From positions 1-64,000 of the forward strand of contig NZ_OY759880.1 of assembly GCF_963662805.1 (NCBI RefSeq): a stretch of 64,000 nucleotides of DNA, given 5' to 3'. This stretch comes from an uncultured Cohaesibacter sp. (GTDB lineage Bacteria > Pseudomonadota > Alphaproteobacteria > Rhizobiales > Cohaesibacteraceae). The notes beneath the pieces were generated by a model. That model was given only the letters and a program-made list of their open reading frames with translations. It ran no database searches and was not told the DNA's origin. Position numbers and translations under genes: made by a program. Positions 1 to 7,016 of the stretch are shown piece after piece; within the stretch, counting starts at the first letter, position 1, and each line of letters opens with the position of its first letter.

Positions 1-155
1 GCGGCACCCAGTGCCGCAGACATGTGCGGCAGGGCCACATTAGCAATGGTCGTATCAAGAACCTGCATCACCGTTGACAGCATGATACCTGCAGTCAAAA
101 GCACCTTGTTCTTGACGACAACCGCCGGAACGGAATCATTTACACTATTCGCCAT
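1..155 (-). CDS. MFS drug-efflux transporter, DHA2/EmrB type (N-terminal part only)
   Basis: The gene runs off the left edge; only about 51 N-terminal codons are present, starting at the ATG whose complement is 153-155. After a short polar leader comes the start of a first membrane helix (VLLTAGIMLSTVMQVLDTTI) followed by ANVALPHMSAALGA. The LDTTIANVALP signature is typical of helix 1 of 14-TM DHA2 proton-driven drug exporters such as EmrB. It lies 81 bp downstream of an EmrA-like adaptor gene and a MarR regulator gene on the same strand, the usual marR-emrA-emrB order. I infer the inner-membrane pump of a tripartite efflux system; the substrate is unknown. Confidence 0.8.
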   Translation of the reverse strand, partial: MANSVNDSVPAVVVKNKVLLTAGIMLSTVMQVLDTTIANVALPHMSAALGA

Positions 156-169
156 AACAATCACACGAG

Positions 170-221
170 CGGACGCGCAAAAATTGCGTCCGCCCCGTTG
201 GCGGTCGTATCAATCGACCGC
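170..221. repeat. Two consecutive hairpins in the emrA-emrB intergenic gap
   Basis: Stem 1 is CGGACGC (170-176) paired with GCGTCCG (186-192). Stem 2 is GCGGTCG (201-207) paired with CGACCGC (215-221) around a 7-nt loop. Both arms are perfect. They fill most of the 81-bp gap between the adaptor and pump genes. They could stabilise or attenuate the mRNA between the two genes, or be a small REP-like element; neither is followed by a T-tract on the minus strand. Confidence 0.5.
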
Positions 222-236
222 TCTTGTCTCATTTGT

Positions 237-1382
237 TTAAAGTCTATCGAGGGTCGTCTTGCCGGTATCGACGCTAACCACAGCGCTCATGCCGGATCTC
301 AGCCGGTCGGAGAACGCGTCCTCGTCGGCCTCAATCCGCACCGGAACCCGTTGCACCACTTTCACCCAGTTGCCGGTCGCATTCTGCGCCGGAATGAGCG
401 CGAATTCTGCCCCCGTACCCGAGCTGATGCTCGTCACCCGACCCTTGAAATGATCATTCGGATAGGCATCGAAGGTCACCTCGACAGGCATGCCGATATT
501 GATATGCTCCAGCTGGGTTTCCTTGAAATTGGCATCAACCCAGGTCTTGTCGACCTCGAACAGGCTGGCCATCGAGGTACCGGCCGTCACATACTGGCCC
601 ACATTCATATCGTCGATCTGGTTGATCACACCTGTACCCGGAGCCTTGACCGTCGTCTTGGTCAGGTTGCGTTCTGCGAGCTTCAACTCGGCGATGGCAG
701 AGCGCACAAGTGGATGATCGTCCGTCGCAAGGGTCGGATCACCACCAAGCGCAGCAAGACGATTATCGACTGTTTTTTCCGCCGACGTCACCGCACTTTT
801 GGCTTCAAGCAACGACAGTTTCAGCTCTTCGAGGCTGTTGTTGGACGTAACCCCTTTTTCCGCCAGAATGGCGCGGCGATCATAGAGCTCCTGCTGGACC
901 TTCAAAGTGTCCCGAGCAGCGGCCAGCAAAGCCACGGCAGTGTGATAATTGACTTTGAGCTGTTCCACATCGAGACGGATTTTTCCCAGAGAGGCCTTGG
1001 CCTGATCAACCGCAATTTGAAACGGCTCAGGATCGAGGGTGAACAGCACGTCGCCTTCACTCACTTTCTGGTTCTCGGCAACATCAACGGACTGGATCCG
1101 GCCCGAAACATCGGCGGAAATGGCAATCTTGGTCTGCTGGGCGTAAGCATTGTCCGTTTCCTCAAAACGGCCACCGGTCAACCAGACCCAGCCGCCACCG
1201 GCGACCAGCATCAGGGGAACAATGATCATCAATGCGAACCGGCCGATCCGTCTTGGCCGTTTTTCAGCACTTTCGGTTTCAAGATCGGGTTCATCATTTG
1301 CGGCTTTTGGTGGGGCCTCGTACCGTTCCGTCTTGGGAGCGGTCTCGGCCTCTCTGCCCACTTTTGCGTTTCTGGCACTCAT
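237..1382 (-). CDS. HlyD/EmrA-family membrane fusion protein (periplasmic adaptor)
   Basis: 381 residues, a normal length for EmrA-type adaptors. An N-terminal basic and acidic cytoplasmic stretch is followed by one membrane anchor (about residues 48-68). Next comes the first half of a lipoyl-like domain (SGRIQSVDVAENQKVSEGD, about 95-113), a long alpha-hairpin (about 120-240), the second lipoyl half (VKAPGTGVINQIDDMNVGQ, about 243-261) and a beta-barrel region. It should bridge the inner-membrane EmrB-like pump to an outer-membrane channel. Its start codon overlaps the stop of the upstream MarR gene by 4 bp, so the two are translationally coupled; the pump gene follows. Family assignment is firm; the exported compound cannot be told. 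Confidence 0.9.
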   Translation of the reverse strand: MSARNAKVGREAETAPKTERYEAPPKAANDEPDLETESAEKRPRRIGRFALMIIVPLMLVAGGGWVWLTGGRFEETDNAYAQQTKIAISADVSGRIQSVDVAENQKVSEGDVLFTLDPEPFQIAVDQAKASLGKIRLDVEQLKVNYHTAVALLAAARDTLKVQQELYDRRAILAEKGVTSNNSLEELKLSLLEAKSAVTSAEKTVDNRLAALGGDPTLATDDHPLVRSAIAELKLAERNLTKTTVKAPGTGVINQIDDMNVGQYVTAGTSMASLFEVDKTWVDANFKETQLEHINIGMPVEVTFDAYPNDHFKGRVTSISSGTGAEFALIPAQNATGNWVKVVQRVPVRIEADEDAFSDRLRSGMSAVVSVDTGKTTLDRL

Positions 1383-1864
1383 TTGGTCTCTTCTTTCTGA
1401 TCTGGGGAGGTCGCGCTCAACTCGTCGCGGATGACAGTTAGACCGTTGATCAAGGTGTCGAGCTGGGATTGGTCGAGATGGGAAAGCGCCCGTTCATGCA
1501 GGCGCCGTCCGATACCCTCCCCGACGGCTCTGACCTGAACAAACAGCTCTTCTCCCACATCCGTCAGTTTCGCCAGTTTGGCTCGGCTATCCGACGGATC
1601 AGGACCTCTCTCAACAACGCCACGCTTCTCGAGCCTGTCGAGAATTCCGCTCAGGGTCATCGGATCGCTGTCGATCGCGCAGGCTATGCTGGCTTGGGAC
1701 TGACCGGACGGGTGCTTGTGCAGAAATCCGATCACCCGGGATTGCTGAAGGGTCAGGCCAAAAGCCTTTGCCTCCTCCTCGAACTGGCGGCGGATCAGCT
1801 TGGACACCTCGAATATCAGATAGCCAATCTGAATATCGGCATCGTTTACGGTCACTGGTTTCAT
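1379..1864 (-). CDS. MarR-family transcriptional regulator
   Basis: 161 residues, typical for MarR. The winged helix-turn-helix spans about residues 55-105 (QASIACAIDSDPMTLSGILD, then LEKRGVVERGPDPSDSRAK), including the DxRAK wing motif. N- and C-terminal helices would form the dimer interface. It is the first gene of the emrA-emrB operon, and its 3' end overlaps emrA by 4 bp. Two perfect 11-bp palindromes lie 23-48 bp upstream of its start over the predicted promoter, so autorepression of the efflux operon, relieved by a small ligand, is the likely mode. The ligand is unknown. Confidence 0.9.
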   Translation of the reverse strand: MKPVTVNDADIQIGYLIFEVSKLIRRQFEEEAKAFGLTLQQSRVIGFLHKHPSGQSQASIACAIDSDPMTLSGILDRLEKRGVVERGPDPSDSRAKLAKLTDVGEELFVQVRAVGEGIGRRLHERALSHLDQSQLDTLINGLTVIRDELSATSPDQKEETK

Positions 1865-1886
1865 GATTTGGCTCTATCTAAGTCTA

Positions 1887-1930
1887 CTTATTATAAGCAC
1901 ACATATAATATGCCCACATACCATAATCAA
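1887..1930 (-). promoter_or_regulatory. marR-emrAB promoter with twin MarR-type palindromes
   Basis: On the minus strand a -35 like TTGATT (1925-1930) and a -10 like TATATG (1902-1907) are 17 bp apart. Two perfect odd palindromes, CATATAATATG (1902-1912) and CTTATTATAAG (1887-1897), have centres 15 bp apart and cover the -10 and the start region. This is the arrangement expected of an autoregulating MarR repressor. Binding is inferred, not shown. Confidence 0.6.
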
Positions 1931-2124
1931 GTCCCTCGTCAACCGGTTTTTTGTAACGATGCACTGCAAAACCGGCGATTAGGCACCACTCAACGAACTG
2001 ATGGTGAACGTCGAATTGATGTGCGCTAGAAGAGTAGGTCTGAAAGAAACCCGAACCCTGTACATGCCGACAGAGACACCCTAGTCTGCCAACCAACCAG
2101 AGACATCAAGGGGGAGAAAACCGG

Positions 2125-3011
2125 GTGGAGACGATCAGGCGAACACGAGGCAAGACAACTGACGGCGTCCTGCTGATTTGCCTCGGGGTGGTTTGCCTCT
2201 GCATCAACGACGCCATCGCCAAGACCCTGGACCGAGCATTACCTGCCGGTACAGATCCTCTTCCTGCGCAATATGATTGCCCTGCCCTTTGTCATCCTAC
2301 TGGTGTTGAACCTCGGAGGCCTCCGGGCGCTCCTATCCCGGCGGCCAGCAGCCCATCTACTGCGCGGCATTCTCTGGATCGGCGCGGCGACGCTCTTCTT
2401 CACCGGTCTCGGCACTCTAGGCCTTGCCGAAGCCACCACCCTGATCTTTGCCGCCCCGGTCTTCGTGACGGCGATCACTGCGATCTTCCTCAAGGAACGG
2501 GTCGGTCTCGCCCGCTGGTCCTTTGTGCTGTTGGGATTTGTCGGTGTGATGATTGTGGTGCGTCCAGGTGGCGCAACCTTCCAGATGGCCTCGCTGTTCC
2601 CGCTGGCAACAGCTCTGCTCTATGCTCTTCTGATGATCAGCGCCCGTTGGGTTGATCCAAATGAAAGCGTCTGGACCCCTGATGCTCTATCTCACCGGCT
2701 TCGGTGCTTTGCTCAGCGGGCTTCTGCAGCCCTTCCTCTGGCGCGAGATCCGCACGGAAGACATCTGGCTCTTTCTGGGTATAGCCCTGTTCGGTACATT
2801 GGGCGCGACCTTGATAACTCAGGCCTTCCGCTTCGCTCCCGCCCCGGTGGTTGCCCCGTTCGACTATACTTCCCTGATCTGGGCAACACTTCTGGGTTGG
2901 CTGCTCTGGGACGAGATCCCCGACCTTGCCACCTATATTGGCGCGGGCATCATCGTCCTCAGCGGCCTTCTCATCCTGATCAGGGAACGAAAGCTCGACC
3001 GATCAGTCTGA
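2125..3011 (+). pseudogene. EamA/DMT-family transporter, interrupted by two +1 frameshifts
   Basis: The gene begins at a GTG (2125) after GGGGGA and reads DMT-type sequence in three successive frames: frame 1 to about 2229, frame 2 from about 2231 to 2676 (FLRNMIALPFVILLVL, then AEATTLIFAAPVFVTAI), then frame 3 to the stop (LMLYLTGFGALLSG, RFAPAPVVAPFDYTSLIWA). Removing one base from GG at 2229-2230 and one from CCCC at 2676-2679 restores a continuous protein of about 294 residues with roughly ten membrane helices, the normal EamA length. Both shifts are single extra bases in homopolymers, so sequence error is as likely as gene decay. If intact it would be a drug/metabolite-type permease of unknown substrate. 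Its 3' end overlaps the convergent thioesterase gene by 9 bp. Confidence 0.75.
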
Positions 3012-3443
3012 GCCTTCAAGCACTGGACGGGGTTTTCCTTCTTCATCAAGCGCGACAAAGACGAACAGGGCGTTCGTCACCTTTTCGGACTTTTCCGAAT
3101 AGCGCGGCCGGGCCCAAACATCAATATGAATGCGCATCGACGTCCGACCGACTTCCTTGAGGGTGGCATAAATCGTCACCTCATCCCCCACCTTGACCGG
3201 CCGTAGGAACTGCATCGCCTCAACGGCAACCGTTGCCCCGCGCCCCTGACAGACGCGCCCTGCCATGTTGCCAGCGGCAAGGTCCATCTGCGACATCAGC
3301 CAGCCGCCAAAGATATCGCCCGAAGGGTTCGTATCGGCAGGCATGGCAATGGCACGGACGAGCAGAACCCCTTCCTCCTGCTGTCGACCATGGAAGCCGC
3401 GCTGCTGTGCCCGGGCCAGAAGGCTCTCAATTTCGTTGCTCAT
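3003..3443 (-). CDS. Acyl-CoA thioesterase, YciA-like hotdog protein
   Basis: 146 residues. The hotdog core begins with MPADTNPSGDIFGGWLMSQM (about 34-53), which holds the NPxGDIFGGWLM signature of YciA/acyl-CoA hydrolases with the catalytic Asp. The conserved region KVGDEVTIYATLKEVGRTS and a DALF-like tail (TNALFVFVALDEEGKPRPV) follow. It should hydrolyse short to medium acyl-CoA esters in the cytosol, and hexamerises in known relatives. It is a single gene, convergent with the broken DMT transporter and overlapping it slightly. The exact acyl preference is not visible in sequence. Confidence 0.88.
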   Translation of the reverse strand: MSNEIESLLARAQQRGFHGRQQEEGVLLVRAIAMPADTNPSGDIFGGWLMSQMDLAAGNMAGRVCQGRGATVAVEAMQFLRPVKVGDEVTIYATLKEVGRTSMRIHIDVWARPRYSEKSEKVTNALFVFVALDEEGKPRPVLEGSD

Positions 3444-3594
3444 CAGGTTGTCTCTCCTGCTCGATTACTTGGCTCGTCGACCCTCCGACACACATCAGAG
3501 CGCGATAGCATTCGAACTGTAAAGACAAACGCGCCGACACAAAACACCGAGTTAGTGAAAACCGGGGATAGAACAGGTCGCCTCAGACGCCCGG

Positions 3595-5148
3595 TCACTC
3601 GCAACGCTGAGCATCGGGTGCTTCAATTGCCCATCCGATCTGGAACGGGCGGTCCTGCACCTTCCAGACAAATGGCTCAACACCCTTCGCCGTGATCCTG
3701 TCCTGCGCAACGGCAAGATTGGTCGGCATGGTTGGCTCACCACCATCTTTCTGGCTCCAAAGGATCAGCACGCCGGAGCAATCCACATCAGTCCGGCTCA
3801 CCCAGGGGCTCTTTGCCATATCGTCCAGATGGACAAGAGAAGGACGCGCCTCCGCGTAAAAGGAGACATTCCCGGCAAGCCACGCATCACCACCGACAAA
3901 ACGCAAGTGCGCTCCGGTCTGATCCTGCCAGAGCTGGCCGAAGTGACTTGCCATCTCCTTGCCGGGCCAGTCCATCCTCAGTGGCTTTCGGGTGAAATGG
4001 GAGCCGAACAGCCCCATGGACGCAACCGCGATCAGAACCCCGACATAGAGAACGGCCCAGCCGATGGCCATCCATCGGAACCGCTCTTTATAAAAGGCCG
4101 TCTTTGCAAGAGCTAACACGGCAAGCGCGGTGAAGGAGAACATCGGCGTCGCCCACATGGGTCGCATGGCCGTGCCCGCAATCCCTGACAAGAGCGCCGT
4201 AAAGAGGACCGGCATCAATGCGATCCAGAGGATGAAGCGACGGAAAAGCCTGCCATCTGCCCGGAAGGACACCGCTTCGGTGAGATGGCCTCGTCCGAAC
4301 GGCAGAAAAGCTCCACCAAGCAGCAGAACGAGGATCAATCCTCCATGATGGGCAAGTTGCGTCAGCAGAAACTCCACCGGTCCAGCCACCCGGCTCAGTA
4401 CTCCAACAAGATGCTTTGAGCGATCGGAGGCATAGGCAAGCGAAATGAAATCACTCTGGACAAGCCAGACCAGATGTGGGGTCGCGATGATCACCGCCAG
4501 AAGCGCCGCAAGCCACAGGCCCTTGCTCAGCAGGCGCCGCCGCAAGGAGGGTTCAACAATGAGGAAAGCAAACAGCACGATGACAAAAACCGCCATCGAA
4601 TATTTCACATAAACCGCCAGACCGACCAACACCCCAAGCAGCAACCAGTCACGGAGCCGGTCGCCGGTGAAGGCCCACCAGGCCGCAAGGCCCATCAACG
4701 CCCAGATCGGGATCTGCAGGACGTTGTGATTGAACTCCGGCGTCGGGAAATTATAGAAATAGATCAGGGACGTCAGCAGCACGGCAATCAGCGCCGCCAC
4801 ATCGCCCATAACCTCCCGCCCCAGGCGCCAGATCACCCAGAAGGCGGTCACAATCGAGAGCTGGCTGAGGAGATAAGCGGGCCATTCGGCAGAACCAAAC
4901 AGCAGGGTAGCACCTTCAAGCAGCCATGACGGCATCGGAGGATGCTTGAAATAGCCAAGCTGCCATTCATGCCCCCATGTCACCAGCTCGATGACATCAA
5001 GCGGCAGATTGCCGTACGTCAGCGCTGGAACGAGCGTCCAGAAAACGAGATGAAAGAGCGCAAAGCCCCAGAACAACAGGGCGGCATTGGCCTCGACAAA
5101 AGCATAGAGCGAAAACCCGCCCGTTTCTCGACCTTCAGATCTGATCAT
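3595..5148 (-). CDS. Glycosyltransferase family 39-like integral membrane protein (ArnT/PMT type)
   Basis: About 517 residues from the ATG at 5148, which overlaps the stop of the upstream gtrA by one base (TGATG); a longer frame to 5187 lies inside gtrA and is less likely. The protein has many membrane helices. Its early periplasmic loop, with GHEWQLGYFKHPPMPSWLLE, matches the GT39/ArnT region that carries an acidic catalytic residue and the HPP motif. It probably moves a sugar from undecaprenyl phosphate to an acceptor on the periplasmic side. With GtrA and the DPM1-like GT2 upstream it forms a three-gene lipid-linked sugar operon: GT2 makes the polyprenyl-P-sugar, GtrA helps flip it, and this enzyme transfers it. 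Sugar and acceptor are unknown. Confidence 0.85.
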   Translation of the reverse strand: MIRSEGRETGGFSLYAFVEANAALLFWGFALFHLVFWTLVPALTYGNLPLDVIELVTWGHEWQLGYFKHPPMPSWLLEGATLLFGSAEWPAYLLSQLSIVTAFWVIWRLGREVMGDVAALIAVLLTSLIYFYNFPTPEFNHNVLQIPIWALMGLAAWWAFTGDRLRDWLLLGVLVGLAVYVKYSMAVFVIVLFAFLIVEPSLRRRLLSKGLWLAALLAVIIATPHLVWLVQSDFISLAYASDRSKHLVGVLSRVAGPVEFLLTQLAHHGGLILVLLLGGAFLPFGRGHLTEAVSFRADGRLFRRFILWIALMPVLFTALLSGIAGTAMRPMWATPMFSFTALAVLALAKTAFYKERFRWMAIGWAVLYVGVLIAVASMGLFGSHFTRKPLRMDWPGKEMASHFGQLWQDQTGAHLRFVGGDAWLAGNVSFYAEARPSLVHLDDMAKSPWVSRTDVDCSGVLILWSQKDGGEPTMPTNLAVAQDRITAKGVEPFVWKVQDRPFQIGWAIEAPDAQRCE

Positions 5149-5567
5149 CAGGTAACCCCACGACCGGGTGCCTGCCGAAAGCCCCACAAGCGGCTCGCAA
5201 CATAGGAAATCGCGGGCACAATCGCCGCAGCAATCAGCACGCTGGCAACCTTGCTCAACACGCCGCTGCTGACAAGCCCGAGCAGCACCACATTGTTCAC
5301 CGCAAATGCGCTCGCCGAGATAATGAAATACCGCCGCAGCGCCTGCATGAACTGGCTTTCGGACCTGAAGCTCCAGAAGAAATGCCCAGAGAAGGCCACG
5401 CAGAAGGCAATGAGATAGGCGATCAGATTGGCGGGAAAGACGCCGGTGACATCAAAATGCACCAGCCCAGACGCCACGCTCATGTGAATGACGGTCGCAA
5501 GGATACCAACCACGCCAAAGCGGACCATCATCCAGAATTCTTTGAGATTGAAGCGGATCATGCTCAT
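5148..5567 (-). CDS. GtrA-family membrane protein (polyprenyl-P-sugar flippase-like)
   Basis: 139 residues with four predicted membrane helices, matching the GtrA/DPMS-like family. The first helix pair contains MVRFGVVGILATVIHMSVAS and the loop NLIAYLIAFCVAFSGHFFWS, with the family's FxxNxxWxF-like feature preserved as SGHFFWSFRS. It ends in TGATG, overlapping the GT39-like gene by one base, and starts 9 bp after the GT2 gene. GtrA proteins are thought to flip or chaperone undecaprenyl-phosphate-linked glucose or similar sugars; that role is inferred here from operon position. Confidence 0.88.
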   Translation of the reverse strand: MSMIRFNLKEFWMMVRFGVVGILATVIHMSVASGLVHFDVTGVFPANLIAYLIAFCVAFSGHFFWSFRSESQFMQALRRYFIISASAFAVNNVVLLGLVSSGVLSKVASVLIAAAIVPAISYVASRLWGFRQAPGRGVT

Positions 5568-5576
5568 TCCCGGTTC

Positions 5577-6680
5577 TCAAGGGAAGAGCCCCTCTTCACC
5601 ATCATCATCCGGGCGGACGTAGAACTCGCGCACCAGATAGAGTGGCCTCTGCTTTACCTCAACAAAGATCCGGCTGATATATTCGCCAATGACCCCGAGC
5701 GAGATGATCTGAATACCACTGAGAAACAGGATGACGGTCATCAGCGAGGCATAGCCGGGAACATCAACCCCCAAAAACAGCGTCTTCAGCACAACAAACA
5801 GACCATAGAGCAGCGAGAAGAACGCCAGCACGAACCCGGCATAGGTCCAGATCCGCAAAGGCGCTGAGGAATAGCCAATCACTCCATCAAGGGCAAAATT
5901 CCACAGCTTCCAGTAATTCCAGCTCGACGATCCGACCGTGCGCTCGGGCCGCACGAACGGGATTTCAACGGTGCGAAAGCCCACCCAGGCAAAGATGCCC
6001 TTCAGAAAGCGATTGCGCTCGGGCATCCTCTTGATCGCCTCGACCACCTGTCGATCCAGAAGCCGGTAATCGCCCACATTGTGGGGCAGATGCATGGGCG
6101 AGAGCTTATTGAACAGCCAGTAGAACAGTCCCGCACTGTTGCGCTTCATGGTCGTATCCATCGACCGGTCCACGCGTACCCCGTTGACCACATCATAGCC
6201 TTCGCGCCATTTCGCCAGAAACTGCGGGATGAGCTCGGGCGGATCCTGCAGATCCACATCCATCGGAATGACCACATCTCCCTTGGAGAAATCCAGCCCG
6301 GCGGAAAGCGCCGCTTCCTTGCCGAAATTTCTGGCAAGATCAATCATCCGCACCCGAGGGTCAGCAGAGCACGCCATGTGCAGCGCCTGATAGGTCATGT
6401 CCCGACTGCCGTCATTGACGAACAGAATCTCGAACGCTTCACCAATCCCCGCAAGCATGGGGACGACCACATCGAGAAAGGGCTGAATGCCACTTTCTTC
6501 GTTGTAGACGGGCACCACAATCGAAAGACAAACCGGACCATCCCGCCGAGTGCGAGGACTATCGGAAGTCTGCGTTGAGGCATTCAGTTTTTGAGAGGCG
6601 TTTTTCGTCACGTCGATTAACCAGCAAAGGGCGAGCGGAACAGCAAAAGACCCATGCCTATCGGCCCGCACATCAGTCAT
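5577..6680 (-). CDS. Polyprenyl-phosphate glycosyltransferase, GT2 (DPM1/GtrB-like)
   Basis: The GT-A core starts with SIVVPVYNEESGI, followed by VNDGSRD, the metal-binding MDVDLQDPPEL stretch and ARNFGKEAALSAG. Two C-terminal membrane helices (around WTYAGFVLAFFSLLYGL and VILFLSGIQIISLGVIG) end in GEYISRIFVEVKQRPLY. All are features of dolichol/undecaprenyl-phosphate sugar synthases such as GtrB and ArnC. The chosen ATG at 6680 has an AGG six bases upstream and gives 367 residues; the frame is open to 6737, and the true start may be later because the first 45 residues lack conserved features. It would load a sugar onto undecaprenyl phosphate for the GtrA and GT39-like proteins encoded directly downstream. 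Confidence 0.88.
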   Translation of the reverse strand: MTDVRADRHGSFAVPLALCWLIDVTKNASQKLNASTQTSDSPRTRRDGPVCLSIVVPVYNEESGIQPFLDVVVPMLAGIGEAFEILFVNDGSRDMTYQALHMACSADPRVRMIDLARNFGKEAALSAGLDFSKGDVVIPMDVDLQDPPELIPQFLAKWREGYDVVNGVRVDRSMDTTMKRNSAGLFYWLFNKLSPMHLPHNVGDYRLLDRQVVEAIKRMPERNRFLKGIFAWVGFRTVEIPFVRPERTVGSSSWNYWKLWNFALDGVIGYSSAPLRIWTYAGFVLAFFSLLYGLFVVLKTLFLGVDVPGYASLMTVILFLSGIQIISLGVIGEYISRIFVEVKQRPLYLVREFYVRPDDDGEEGLFP

Positions 6681-7016
6681 TCTGGGCCTACGACAGTTGC
6701 CAGACTTTGGCAATCCCTTTATCCATCGCATCATCAATCAGGCTTAATCGGAAAACGGTCGTGGCAGAGAGAAACTACTGGACATGCCAAGCCATTAGAT
6801 GTGTCCGGCGCGTTCCGGAATTCTCCAGTCGGATGGGGATGCCCGAAAAAACTCATCCGTTGGTTCCCTGTTTCTCTCCATATTGAAGAAACGAGAAACG
6901 ACGACACAGCAGACAGATCTCACACCAATATGGATGCGCCCTGTTCCTTCACTTTAGAGTTTGATACCTTCAAATTCGTGCCAATCTGCATTCTTTGCGA
7001 AACGGATGAATTGTAA

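Noticed and set aside
198..1400. Long open frame on the plus strand opposite the HlyD-like gene
   Set aside because: It is antisense to a clear membrane fusion protein, lacks family features, and His/Arg-rich composition shows it is a shadow frame.
6930..7016. Short frame ending directly before the ATG of the gene at 7017 as a leader peptide
   Set aside because: No ribosome-binding site and no sign of conservation can be judged; it may simply be chance.
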